Shown: in pieces, positions 7,215 to 15,672 of the stretch
Layout of the letters: each line of letters starts with the position of its first letter
Numbering within the stretch: position 1 is the first letter of the stretch
Assembly (NCBI GenBank): GCA_910584695.1
Contig: CAJUBR010000051.1
Location: 1 to 20,557 of the forward strand
DNA: 20,557 nucleotides
Direction: 5' to 3'
From: an uncultured Lachnospiraceae bacterium
Lineage (GTDB): Bacteria; Bacillota; Clostridia; Lachnospirales; Lachnospiraceae
The notes under the pieces: generated by a model
Database searches by the model: none
What the model was told of the DNA's origin: nothing
What the model saw: the letters and a program-made list of their open reading frames with translations, nothing else
Position numbers and translations under genes: made by a program

Positions 7215-7330
7215 ATATACAAATTCCTGATTTGCAAAACGTACATATTTTATGTAATGTACCCGGTCTGTCATTTGCCAGACTCTTTTTATCAGGTATT
7301 CTAAGTATTACCATTGTATTCAACGTCTAT

Positions 7331-8509
7331 TCAGTTTGTTCCGTTGTCCAAAAGATAATTTTTTACACAAGATACCTTTCCTTCCTGATAAAATACCCGT
7401 GGAACACGCCGGTTTACATCACACACAAACTCATAATTAAAACTCGCTGACATTCCCGCAAGTTCTTCTACTGAAAGTCTGTTGTCTCCCTGCTTCCCAA
7501 CAAGTATCACCTCATCCCCCTCCTTCACACCGGGTATGCTGCTTACATCAATCATGGTCTGATCCATACAGACTCTTCCAACAATCGGTGCATACTGTCC
7601 ATGCACCAGCATCCGCCCCTGATTGGATAACGCTCTCGGATAGCCATCCGCATATCCCACTCCTACCGTAGCAATCTTTTTATCCTCCGTCAACGTATAA
7701 GTTCCGCCATATCCGATGGTTTTCCCTGCTTTTACCGTCTTAAGATAAGTCACATGACTTTTTAATTGCATTGCCGGATATAAAATACATGTTTCTTTAT
7801 TCATCTCTTCAGAAGGGTAAAGACCATAAACAGCAATACCGGCACGCACCATATCATAGGTATCATTTGGCATCTCCATAATTCCGGCACTATTGGAAAT
7901 ATGCCGGATATCAAATGTAACACCTGCTTCTTCCAGCCATTTTATCATTCTTTTAAAATCTTCAAGCTGTCTATGTGCCACTGATTTATTCTTTTCATCT
8001 GCCTTATAATAATGTGTAAAAATGCCTTCGACATTCAGATTTGGCAGTTTTGAAATCTTTACAATGTCAGGAATGCTTTCCTTTTTGCAGACAAAACCAA
8101 TCCGGTTCATACCGGTATCAATCTTAATATGGAGCTTCCCCTGCTTTCCGGTCTGCCGGGCAGCAGCAGAAAGTGCCTCTGCCTGTGCAAAAGTAAAGAT
8201 TGTCTGGGTAAGATCATACTTTACAATCTCCTCAAACAGGCTTTCATCCGTTTCGCCTAATATCAGAACCGGTTTGCCAATGCCTGCATTTCTCAATTCA
8301 ATCCCTTCATCAATGCAGGCTACACCATAATAATCCGTCAGATCATCTACGGCATACGCAACCTCAACCGCACCATGACCATAGGCATTTGCCTTAATCA
8401 CAGCTAATATTTTTTTCCCATCCGGAATACACCGCTTCATTGTCATGATATTTTTACGTATCGCACTTAAATCAATATCCGCTTCTATACGATAGTACCT
8501 GTTGTTCAT
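7331..8509 (-). CDS. alr: Alanine racemase
   Basis: This 392-residue PLP enzyme interconverts L- and D-alanine for peptidoglycan in the cytoplasm. The PLP lysine is K39 in AVIKANAYGHG, and the opposing catalytic Tyr is Y267 in IGYGGTYTL. Other family blocks are GIFTHYYKADE, HISNSAGI, VRAGIAVYGLYPS, VGYADGYPR and GRVCMDQTMID. The N-terminal alpha/beta barrel spans about 1-240 and the C-terminal beta domain about 241-390. The length is normal. The gene lies 56 bases after nnr and is followed by mazF, an order widespread in Firmicutes. The C-terminal tail (after about residue 375) is slightly extended and ends in NYLLDNGTN. Confidence 0.95.
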   Translation of the reverse strand: MNNRYYRIEADIDLSAIRKNIMTMKRCIPDGKKILAVIKANAYGHGAVEVAYAVDDLTDYYGVACIDEGIELRNAGIGKPVLILGETDESLFEEIVKYDLTQTIFTFAQAEALSAAARQTGKQGKLHIKIDTGMNRIGFVCKKESIPDIVKISKLPNLNVEGIFTHYYKADEKNKSVAHRQLEDFKRMIKWLEEAGVTFDIRHISNSAGIMEMPNDTYDMVRAGIAVYGLYPSEEMNKETCILYPAMQLKSHVTYLKTVKAGKTIGYGGTYTLTEDKKIATVGVGYADGYPRALSNQGRMLVHGQYAPIVGRVCMDQTMIDVSSIPGVKEGDEVILVGKQGDNRLSVEELAGMSASFNYEFVCDVNRRVPRVFYQEGKVSCVKNYLLDNGTN

Positions 8510-8565
8510 TTTTCTGCTCCCGTCTTATCTTGCACTTATATATTATACTGCTCCATCTTTTTCCG

Positions 8566-10053
8566 TTATCCCTTCATAACCTCTCCGATACTGGAAATAA
8601 TATCTGATGCCAGCATTGCATATTTTCCCTTTCTTTCAGCAGCCCGGTCTCCTGCCTGGCAATGTACATAAGTTCCCATTTTCGCTGCTTCCGCAAGGGG
8701 TAATCCTCCTGCAAGCATACCGGCAATAATACCCGAAAGCACATCACCGGAACCACCGGTTGACATTCCGTTATTGCCGCATAAGTTCATATAAGTCTGT
8801 TCACCACCATTTGTAACAATTGACTTTGCATCCTTTAAAACCAGCGTAACTCCCATTTTTTTTGCAAACTGCCGGGCAATGGAAAAGCGTTTTTCCATAA
8901 TTTCAGGAACTTCCTTCTCAATCAGACGACTCATTTCTTTCATATGAGGGGTCATGATAACGGAAGCAGAGGTCATCTCCAATAATTCTATATTCTCTGA
9001 TAATATATTTAAGGCATCCGCATCTACCACCAACGGAACCTCTGCATTCATCAACAGTTCATATAACATACGCTCCGATGTCGTATCTACACCAAGTCCC
9101 GGTCCCACCACAATTACAGTAGCCCATTTCATTGCATCCTCAATACAGGAAAGTGCTCCTTCATATTCTACATAGGTCATTAGGACAGCCTCAGGAAGTT
9201 GTGACTGTAAAATCATCCGATTGCTCTCATGAGTATAAATCTTCACAAGACCTGCACCAGTAGAATATGCCGCCTTTCCACATAAAAATGCTGCACCGGA
9301 CATATTCTTGCTGCCGGCAATTACTGCAACCTTTCCGTATGTCCCCTTGTTCGAATTATCACAACGTACCGGCAGCTTATCCATATCCGACGGGTCATAA
9401 GCATAAATCTGTGGTTTCACCTGTCTGATAGAAACCTCCGGAAAACCAATATTCCTACAGATTACTTTTCCGCAATAATCAATTCCGTCAGAAAAAAACA
9501 TACCAAGTTTTTTAAGACCAAAGGTAACGGTGTAATCAGCCCGGAAAGCAACCCCAAGAATGACTCCTGTGGTTGCATCAATTCCGGAAGGAATATCGAT
9601 TGCAATTTTTATGGCTTTTAAATGATTCAGATTTTCTATTATTTTTTTCTGAACACCATCAATCTCTCTCGATAATCCTACCCCGAAAATACCATCAACA
9701 ACGATACTATAATCTTTATTCGGAATTGTTTTATACAGCTTGATTCCCATCTGTTTCAATATATTTCTCTGTAATTGAAACTGCTCTGATGCACTTGCAA
9801 TCCCCCCAATATAAGTAATATCTACCTGATATCCGCTTTCCAGTAAAATGCGGGCAGCTGCCAGTCCGTCTCCACCGTTATTTCCACCTTCAACTACAAT
9901 TAAAATCCTCCCATTTGCCGCATTCAAACGAATAATCTGTTCTGCCAGCAATAAAGCGGCACGCTCCATTAATACCGTTGCCGGTATCCCAATCCGGTTG
10001 ACCGTATCCTGATCAATCGCCTGCATTTCTTTTTTTGTAACAATATATTGCAT
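8566..10053 (-). CDS. nnr: Bifunctional NAD(P)H-hydrate epimerase / ADP-dependent NAD(P)H-hydrate dehydratase
   Basis: This 495-residue protein repairs damaged hydrated NADH and NADPH. The N-terminal YjeF_N domain (about 1-215) is the epimerase that interconverts R and S forms; it shows the NNGGDGLAAARIL loop and AIDIPSGIDATTG. The C-terminal domain (about 225-495) has a ribokinase-like fold and dehydrates the S form using ADP. It shows NKGTYGKVAVIAGSKNMSGAA, VVGPGLGVD, VVDADALNIL, TPHMKEMSRL and the GGSGDVLSGIIAGMLAGG nucleotide site. Both halves look intact. It starts after GGAGAGGG, 33 bases downstream of purL, and is followed by alr. Confidence 0.95.
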   Translation of the reverse strand: MQYIVTKKEMQAIDQDTVNRIGIPATVLMERAALLLAEQIIRLNAANGRILIVVEGGNNGGDGLAAARILLESGYQVDITYIGGIASASEQFQLQRNILKQMGIKLYKTIPNKDYSIVVDGIFGVGLSREIDGVQKKIIENLNHLKAIKIAIDIPSGIDATTGVILGVAFRADYTVTFGLKKLGMFFSDGIDYCGKVICRNIGFPEVSIRQVKPQIYAYDPSDMDKLPVRCDNSNKGTYGKVAVIAGSKNMSGAAFLCGKAAYSTGAGLVKIYTHESNRMILQSQLPEAVLMTYVEYEGALSCIEDAMKWATVIVVGPGLGVDTTSERMLYELLMNAEVPLVVDADALNILSENIELLEMTSASVIMTPHMKEMSRLIEKEVPEIMEKRFSIARQFAKKMGVTLVLKDAKSIVTNGGEQTYMNLCGNNGMSTGGSGDVLSGIIAGMLAGGLPLAEAAKMGTYVHCQAGDRAAERKGKYAMLASDIISSIGEVMKG

Positions 10054-10086
10054 ATCCCTCTCCTCTACTATGGAAATCCATTATAT

Positions 10087-13000
10087 CTATTTGAAATATT
10101 CCACACCTGATTCAAAAATTAACTGATTCTGATCCCCATATATATTCACAGCAACGGAATCATCCCTTCGCTCTGAATGTGCCATCTTGCCCAAAATACG
10201 TCCATCCGGGCTGGTAATCCCCTCAATCGCAGCATAGGAACCATTTACATTGTAATCTTCATTCATGGTCGGGTTCCCGGCAATATCAACATATTGTGTT
10301 GCAACCTGTCCGTTTGCAAATAATTGATCAATCCATTCCTTATCGGCTACAAAACGTCCCTCACCATGGGAAATCGGTACGGTATAAACTCCGCCTAAAA
10401 CAGCATTTCTAAGCCAAGGGCTCTTATTGCTGACAATCTTTGTATATACCATTTTGGACTGGTGACGTCCGATGCTGTTCATCGTAAGTGTCGGTGAATC
10501 CTCCTTTTGGGAAGTAATCTTCCCGTATGGTACAAGACCAAGCTTGATCAGAGCCTGAAATCCGTTACAGATACCTAATACCAATCCATCCCTTTCCTCT
10601 AAGAGCTTCATGATCTCTTCTTTCAGCTTTGCATTCCGAAATGCTGTTGCAAAGAATTTTGCAGATCCTTCCGGTTCATCACCGGCGGAAAAACCACCCG
10701 GAAACATTATAATCTGTGACTGTGATATCTCTTTTGCAAATACATCGACAGAATCCAGAATATTTTGTTCTGTCATATTCCGAAATACAACGGTTTCCAC
10801 CTGGGCACCGGCACGTTCGAAAGCTCTTGCTGAATCATATTCACAATTAGTTCCTGGAAATACAGGAATAAATACCTTTGGCTTAGCCGTCTTATGCTTA
10901 CATACATATAAATCAGAGGTTTCAAATATATCATTTCGAACCTCTTCCTGCTTTATGCCTGAAGCAGTCGGAAATACCTTTTCAAGCTTACCGGTCCATG
11001 CATTTAATGCCTCATCTATTGTAATATCCACATCTTCATAATTGAATTTCCCGTCATCTGTTGTACGTCCGATGCATACGGAATTTACACGGAGCTGGCC
11101 TGCCTTTTCCGACGGAATTTCGCAAATAATTGCACCGTAATCCCTTTCTAACATTTTATCTGCCGAAACAGATGAATCAATAACTGCACCAATGCCATTA
11201 CCAAATCCCATTTTGGATACAGCCTCCACAATACCTCCAAATCCTACTGCATAGGCAGATAAAACCCTTCCTGCCTGTATATCCTCATAAAGTGCCGTAT
11301 ATACTGCCTTCATATCCTCGTAATCAGGAAGTCCATATTCATCTCTTTTTATGTTAACTTTGATAATTATATGACCTGCACCCTTAAATTCAGGAGTAAT
11401 CACATCTTTTGTTTCGGCAACATCAATTGCAAAAGAACAAAGTGTCGGAGGAACATCAATGTCATTAAAAGAACCTGACATGGAATCCTTACCTCCTATT
11501 GATGCAAGACCAAATCCCATCTGTGCAGAATATGCACCAAGTAAAGCCGCCATCGGCTCACCCCAGCGTTTTGAATCATTCCCTAAACGCTTGAAATATT
11601 CCTGAAATGTAAAATAAATCTTTCTCCAGTCTCCACCGGAAGCTGCGATTTTGGCTACCGAATGAACAACAGAATAAACAGCACCATGATATGGGGACCA
11701 GCTCAGCATATATGGATCCATGCCATAAGACATCATTGTTACCGTATCACATTTTCCTTCTGAAAGAGGCAGTTTTGCAATCATTGTCTGAACCGGGGTC
11801 AGTTGGTATTTCCCTCCATACGGCATGACAACAGTTCCTGCTCCGATGGAGCTGTCAAACATCTCCACAAGACCCTTTTGCGAGCAGACATTTAAATCAC
11901 TCAGTGTATTAAGCCATGTATCCTTTATATTTGAAAAATCCACCTTCCGGTTGAAATAGTCTTTCTCCTTCTCCGGCATGGTTACCGTAACATCACTTTC
12001 CTGATGTGCTCCATTCGTATCAATAAATTTTCTGGAAAGGTTTACAATCTCTTTTCCCCTCCATGACATAACAAGTCTTGGAGTTTCCGTCACCTCCGCC
12101 ACTACAATGGCTTCCAGATTCTCTTCCTCACAATAGCCCAGCATCTTATCCACATCTTCTTTATCTACTACGACTGCCATCCTCTCCTGTGATTCGGAAA
12201 TCGCAATTTCCGTTCCGTTAAGACCTGCATATTTTTTAGGAACCTTGTCAAGATCAATCTTAAGACCATCCGCTAATTCACCAATTGCCACACTGACTCC
12301 ACCTGCACCAAAGTCATTACATTTGCGGATAATGCCCGCTGCCTCCTCCCTTCTAAATAACCTTTGAATCTTTCTTTCCGTAGGGGGATTCCCTTTTTGT
12401 ACCTCGGAGCCGCAGGTATCAATTGATTTTGTTGTGTGCTTCTTGGAACTTCCGGTTGCACCGCCAATTCCATCGCGTCCGGTTCTTCCACCAATCAGGA
12501 TAATGACATTCCCCGGTTCAGAGGTTAAACGTTTAACATTTTTCTTAGGAGCAGCAGCTACGACAGCACCGATTTCCATTCGCTTTGCCACATAATTTGG
12601 ATGGTATACCTCATTTACAAGACCCGTAGCAAGACCAATCTGGTTACCATATGAACTGTATCCCTGTGCAGCCGTCGTCACCAATTTTCTTTGCGGAAGC
12701 TTTCCTTCCAAGGTCTCTGAAAGTGCCTTTGTAGGATCAGCCGCTCCGGTTACACGCATTGCCTGATATACATAGGAGCGTCCTGATAACGGATCTCTGA
12801 TACATCCTCCAAGACAGGTCGCGGCACCACCAAACGGTTCAATCTCCGTCGGATGATTATGTGTCTCATTCTTAAACTGAATTAAATACATAACCTCCTC
12901 ACCGTCAATGACAACGGGCACTTCAATCGAGCAGGCATTAATTTCATCCGATACTTCCATTTCCTGAAGCTTTCCTTCTGCCCGGAGCTTTTTCATTGCC

Positions 13001-13842
13001 ATTAATGCAATATCCATCAGACAGACAAACTTATCATTCCTGTCCTTATATAACTCTTCTCTGTCCTCTAAATACCGATGATAGCTCTCCTCAATTGGTT
13101 TTTTATAATATCCGTCTTCAAATGTAACATTTGTAAGCTCCGTTGCAAATGTTGTATGGCGGCAATGATCCGACCAATAGGTATCTAATACACGAATTTC
13201 CGTCATAGAAGGATCTCTGCTTTCATCCTGCTTAAAGTAATTCTGAATATGTGCAAAATCCTTAAATGTCATTGCAAGTCCTAATGAATCATATAATTCT
13301 TTTAACTGTGCCTCCGGCATATCTTTAAATCCATCAAATATCTCTACATCTGCCGGTTCTTCAAACTGCTGGATTAAAGTTTCGGGTATGATTTTATCCT
13401 CTGTTTCACGGGAGTCCACCGGATTAATACAGTACGATTTAATCTTTTCAAGCTCTTTATCATCAAGCTTGCCACTGATTACATAGGTCAATGCACAGCG
13501 GATTACTGCATCCTCTTTTTCATTTAAAAGCTTTATACATTGAACTGCGGAATCTGCTCTCTGATCAAACTGTCCCGGTAATGCTTCTACTGAAAACACC
13601 TTATCATTTGCTTCGACAGGAAATGTTGTCTCATAGACATAATCTACTGGCGGCTCAGAAAATACAGTTTTCAATGCTTTTTCATAGACTGCATCTGATA
13701 TATTCTCAATGTCATATCGAATCAGCACCCTGACTTTCTCTATATCCAAATCTAAATATTCTTTCATTTCATCAAATAACTCTTTTGCTTTTACTGCATA
13801 TTCAGGCTTCTTTTCAACATATACTCTCTTTACCTTACTCAT
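10087..13842 (-). CDS. purL: Phosphoribosylformylglycinamidine synthase, single-chain (PurS-PurL-PurQ fused type)
   Basis: This 1251-residue enzyme makes FGAM from FGAR, glutamine and ATP, the fourth step of purine synthesis. The N-terminal PurS-like region (about 1-150) is followed by the synthetase core with two AIRS-like halves: FKNETHNHPTEIEPFGGAATCLGG, NDFGAGGVSVAIGELADGL, and in the second half GGKDSMSG. The C-terminal class I glutamine amidotransferase (from about 1000) has KPKVFIPVFPGTNCEYD, the nucleophile C1092 in LGICNGFQ, and the HGEGRF segment with the other triad residues. The length fits the long form found in Clostridia and Proteobacteria, so separate purS and purQ genes are not needed. 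The start follows AGGAGGATGTT. It stands apart from other pur genes here, leading into nnr-alr-mazF. Confidence 0.97.
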   Translation of the reverse strand: MSKVKRVYVEKKPEYAVKAKELFDEMKEYLDLDIEKVRVLIRYDIENISDAVYEKALKTVFSEPPVDYVYETTFPVEANDKVFSVEALPGQFDQRADSAVQCIKLLNEKEDAVIRCALTYVISGKLDDKELEKIKSYCINPVDSRETEDKIIPETLIQQFEEPADVEIFDGFKDMPEAQLKELYDSLGLAMTFKDFAHIQNYFKQDESRDPSMTEIRVLDTYWSDHCRHTTFATELTNVTFEDGYYKKPIEESYHRYLEDREELYKDRNDKFVCLMDIALMAMKKLRAEGKLQEMEVSDEINACSIEVPVVIDGEEVMYLIQFKNETHNHPTEIEPFGGAATCLGGCIRDPLSGRSYVYQAMRVTGAADPTKALSETLEGKLPQRKLVTTAAQGYSSYGNQIGLATGLVNEVYHPNYVAKRMEIGAVVAAAPKKNVKRLTSEPGNVIILIGGRTGRDGIGGATGSSKKHTTKSIDTCGSEVQKGNPPTERKIQRLFRREEAAGIIRKCNDFGAGGVSVAIGELADGLKIDLDKVPKKYAGLNGTEIAISESQERMAVVVDKEDVDKMLGYCEEENLEAIVVAEVTETPRLVMSWRGKEIVNLSRKFIDTNGAHQESDVTVTMPEKEKDYFNRKVDFSNIKDTWLNTLSDLNVCSQKGLVEMFDSSIGAGTVVMPYGGKYQLTPVQTMIAKLPLSEGKCDTVTMMSYGMDPYMLSWSPYHGAVYSVVHSVAKIAASGGDWRKIYFTFQEYFKRLGNDSKRWGEPMAALLGAYSAQMGFGLASIGGKDSMSGSFNDIDVPPTLCSFAIDVAETKDVITPEFKGAGHIIIKVNIKRDEYGLPDYEDMKAVYTALYEDIQAGRVLSAYAVGFGGIVEAVSKMGFGNGIGAVIDSSVSADKMLERDYGAIICEIPSEKAGQLRVNSVCIGRTTDDGKFNYEDVDITIDEALNAWTGKLEKVFPTASGIKQEEVRNDIFETSDLYVCKHKTAKPKVFIPVFPGTNCEYDSARAFERAGAQVETVVFRNMTEQNILDSVDVFAKEISQSQIIMFPGGFSAGDEPEGSAKFFATAFRNAKLKEEIMKLLEERDGLVLGICNGFQALIKLGLVPYGKITSQKEDSPTLTMNSIGRHQSKMVYTKIVSNKSPWLRNAVLGGVYTVPISHGEGRFVADKEWIDQLFANGQVATQYVDIAGNPTMNEDYNVNGSYAAIEGITSPDGRILGKMAHSERRDDSVAVNIYGDQNQLIFESGVEYFK

Positions 13843-13909
13843 AACATCCTCCTGCGTGTCTGTCGCATAAAATTATTTTTTATCATATTAAGATATTATC
13901 ACAGATACT

Positions 13910-13938
13910 ACTATATAATAACTTGATAGTGAAGTCAA
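13910..13938 (-). promoter_or_regulatory. Promoter of purL
   Basis: On the minus strand TTGACT (13933-13938) and TATAGT (13910-13915) are separated by exactly 17 bases. The leader of about 60 bases is too short for a purine riboswitch, and no purine-aptamer core is visible in it. This promoter probably drives purL, nnr, alr and mazF, since no terminator is evident between those genes. Confidence 0.75.
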
Positions 13939-13978
13939 ATATTCTTCTCTTTCTATAGGAAATAACCCTTCAGACAGT

Positions 13979-14057
13979 AAAAAAGAAGGTTTCCCTATTC
14001 CATCTCATCCACTATTATCTAAGCCATAGAGAAATCCGATATGGAAAACCTTCTTTT
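13979..14057 (-). terminator. Terminator after cheY, with an unusually long inter-arm region
   Basis: AAAAGAAGGTTTCC (13981-13994) pairs with GGAAAACCTTCTTTT (14043-14057), about 14 pairs with one bulged base. On the minus strand six Ts follow. It starts 8 bases after the cheY stop. The arms enclose 48 bases rather than a short loop; part of this can fold as a small inner hairpin (CCATA/TATGG in minus reading). Confidence 0.7.
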
Positions 14058-14064
14058 ATTCTTC

Positions 14065-14424
14065 TTACTGTAGCACCTTGTCAATAATTTTCTTGAGCTG
14101 TTCCGGATCAAACGGTTTGGAAACAAACTCATTTGCCCCGTTTTGTACAGCTTCTACCATCTTTGTCTTCTGTCCGGCAGCTGTAACCATAACAACCTTT
14201 GCATCCGGATAATCACCTTTAATCTTCTTTAATGCCTCAATACCATCTAAAACAGGCATCGTGATGTCCATCGTAACGATATCTGGCTTTAACTCTACAT
14301 ATTTATCGTAGCCCTCTAATCCGTTTGTTGCCTCTCCGACTACTTCATAACCCGCATTTTCCAATATCCCCTTTAAAATCTTTCTCGATGTTCTTGAATC
14401 ATCTACAATTAAAATCTTCGCCAT
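14065..14424 (-). CDS. cheY: Stand-alone CheY-like response regulator
   Basis: This 119-residue single receiver domain has no output domain and so acts by protein contact. The acidic pair of IVDDSR, the phospho-acceptor D53 in TMDITMP, the switch Thr in VMVTAAG, and the Lys in VSKPF are all present. The sequence is closest to CheY of Gram-positive chemotaxis. The start at 14424 is preferred over the ATG at 14430: AAGAGG (14434-14439) is nine bases from the former but only three from the latter. It follows the CheX-fusion gene by 27 bases and is followed by a terminator. No histidine kinase or flagellar gene is nearby, so the phosphate source is encoded elsewhere. The neighbouring CheX domain is the obvious candidate phosphatase. 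Confidence 0.92.
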   Translation of the reverse strand: MAKILIVDDSRTSRKILKGILENAGYEVVGEATNGLEGYDKYVELKPDIVTMDITMPVLDGIEALKKIKGDYPDAKVVMVTAAGQKTKMVEAVQNGANEFVSKPFDPEQLKKIIDKVLQ

Positions 14425-14451
14425 ATCCATCTACCTCTTATTTTTCATTTT

Positions 14452-15348
14452 TTAATCCAGTTTCCACTTTGATTCAACACATATAATCAAATCAACCTTC
14501 TTATCCTTAATATAAAACGGCATTTTAAACATATTTCCCTCTGAACGGATTGTGGTTGCCGAATCCTTCATAATAGGTGGAAGCATATCTAAATTGACAT
14601 CTTCATAACTAAGCTTTGTTGCATAAAGACCGTTATTACAATTCAGAAATTCACAGGCAGAATCTATCGCATCTAAATCAATCTGTTCAAATTCTTCCTT
14701 TGCATAAGCTTCTGCAATAATCTTAATTCCTTCTCCTTCTCCACCTAGTCCGGTAAAGATTTTATAATCACCATCCAGCTCCTGTGCTGCCATAAACGCA
14801 GATGCATATTCGTTAATCGTCTCAACCTTCTCCATCCGGAACTGGGTATCAATAAAACGCACAAAATTACGTGCCGTTAATGCAATATAATCTTTTACAA
14901 CCGGTAGAATTGTGTTCTCCTTTGTAAAGACCGGTACTATTTTATCAATATCACTACTTTTAATAGCCTCAATATCCAATGCAGTAAACCGTTCTGATTT
15001 CTTATATGCATTAATTTCTTTCTGAATCTCTTCTAATGATAAAATATCATTTTCTACTAAAGCCTGAACAAATAACAGATACTCATCACCCTGTTTCTTT
15101 AATAAAGTGCCGACCTGTTCATCTGTCAGATATCCCTTTTCTACTGCTATATCACCGAACCGTCTATCCTGCATCTGTTGTGTCATATTGACCTCATCTG
15201 CCTGCTCTGTTGTCATCAGCCCGGCTTCTACTGCCAGCAGACCCATCTTAACTCTTTTGTTCTTATTCTCTGCTAAAATGGTATTATACTGTTCATTCGT
15301 TAAAATTCCTTTGCCTTCTAAGTATTTGCCAAAATATACACCAAACAT
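14452..15348 (-). CDS. MshEN-like repeat protein fused to a CheX-type phosphatase domain
   Basis: This 298-residue soluble protein has two parts. Residues 5-115 hold four tandem repeats with a 29-residue period (5-28, 34-57, 63-86, 92-115), sharing a G-x2-(L/A)-(V/E)-x2-G-(L/I/Y)-(L/M)-T core. Repeats 2 and 3 end in Gln at position 24 and are separated by five residues, as in the c-di-GMP-binding MshEN domain of GspE/PilB-type ATPases. Residues about 150-298 resemble CheX, with the ExxN catalytic motif at E233 and N236 (ACEFLNCNNG). CheX proteins dephosphorylate CheY-P. The start at 15348 follows AAGGGGG five bases upstream; the 11 residues further upstream are not supported. It precedes cheY by 27 bases. 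The CheX assignment rests on the motif and fold pattern, and ligand binding is inference. Confidence 0.75.
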   Translation of the reverse strand: MFGVYFGKYLEGKGILTNEQYNTILAENKNKRVKMGLLAVEAGLMTTEQADEVNMTQQMQDRRFGDIAVEKGYLTDEQVGTLLKKQGDEYLLFVQALVENDILSLEEIQKEINAYKKSERFTALDIEAIKSSDIDKIVPVFTKENTILPVVKDYIALTARNFVRFIDTQFRMEKVETINEYASAFMAAQELDGDYKIFTGLGGEGEGIKIIAEAYAKEEFEQIDLDAIDSACEFLNCNNGLYATKLSYEDVNLDMLPPIMKDSATTIRSEGNMFKMPFYIKDKKVDLIICVESKWKLD

Positions 15349-15672
15349 ATTAACCCCCTTATGTATCTCAATATTACACAATCCGTTCTACGGTGTGCGT
15401 GGAATCATTTCTCTTTGCCATAAAGCTCTTATATCATAACATACTTTACCAATAAAAATCAATTATTTTCACAATATTTATATGTTTTTATAAAAATTAC
15501 CTATTATTCATTGAATATTCCTTCCCCATTATATATAATGGAAAATATCAATATTGGAGACATTTCCATGTATCTGTCGCTAGTACAATGAATATTAAGA
15601 TGTTGATTGTTTGAATATTATACTATATACGGTACATGCTGCATCATACTAATCAGAAAGGATTTTCACAAT
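15349..15672. promoter_or_regulatory. Divergent intergenic region between the CheX fusion and the GGDEF-EAL gene
   Basis: This is 324 bases of AT-rich DNA without a credible gene. It holds a likely promoter for the CheX-cheY pair (separate entry), a perfect 16-bp palindrome CCATTATATATAATGG at 15526-15541, and three exact plus-strand copies of TGAATATT (15512-15519, 15589-15596, 15612-15619). A weak promoter for the GGDEF-EAL gene could be TTGATT (15603-15608), 17 bases, TATACG (15626-15631). No c-di-GMP riboswitch core is visible. Confidence 0.55.
15433..15462 (-). promoter_or_regulatory. Promoter of the CheX fusion-cheY operon
   Basis: On the minus strand TTGATT (15457-15462) and TATGAT (15433-15438) lie 18 bases apart, a reasonable housekeeping-type promoter. 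No sigma-28 flagellar-type promoter (TAAA plus GCCGATAA) is seen. The leader would be about 80 bases. Confidence 0.55.

Noticed and set aside
7201..7323. In-frame N-terminal extension of mazF, considered as an antitoxin or leader peptide
   Set aside because: The 41 residues show no ribbon-helix-helix or MazE pattern, the frame opens with TTG without a ribosome binding site, and the family start fits 7200.
10610..11041. 143-codon plus-strand open frame inside purL
   Set aside because: It lies wholly antisense to the conserved amidotransferase part of purL, has no ribosome binding site, and encodes a composition typical of a shadow frame.
13843..13909. Possible purine riboswitch in the purL leader
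   Set aside because: The leader is only about 60 bases, with none of the conserved aptamer loop sequences; it holds just a ribosome binding site.
15349..15672. Possible c-di-GMP riboswitch in the divergent region
   Set aside because: A CCACGCACACCG string in the CheX-fusion leader (15391-15402, minus) resembles a fragment of the GEMM-I core, but the other conserved blocks and the paired helices are absent.
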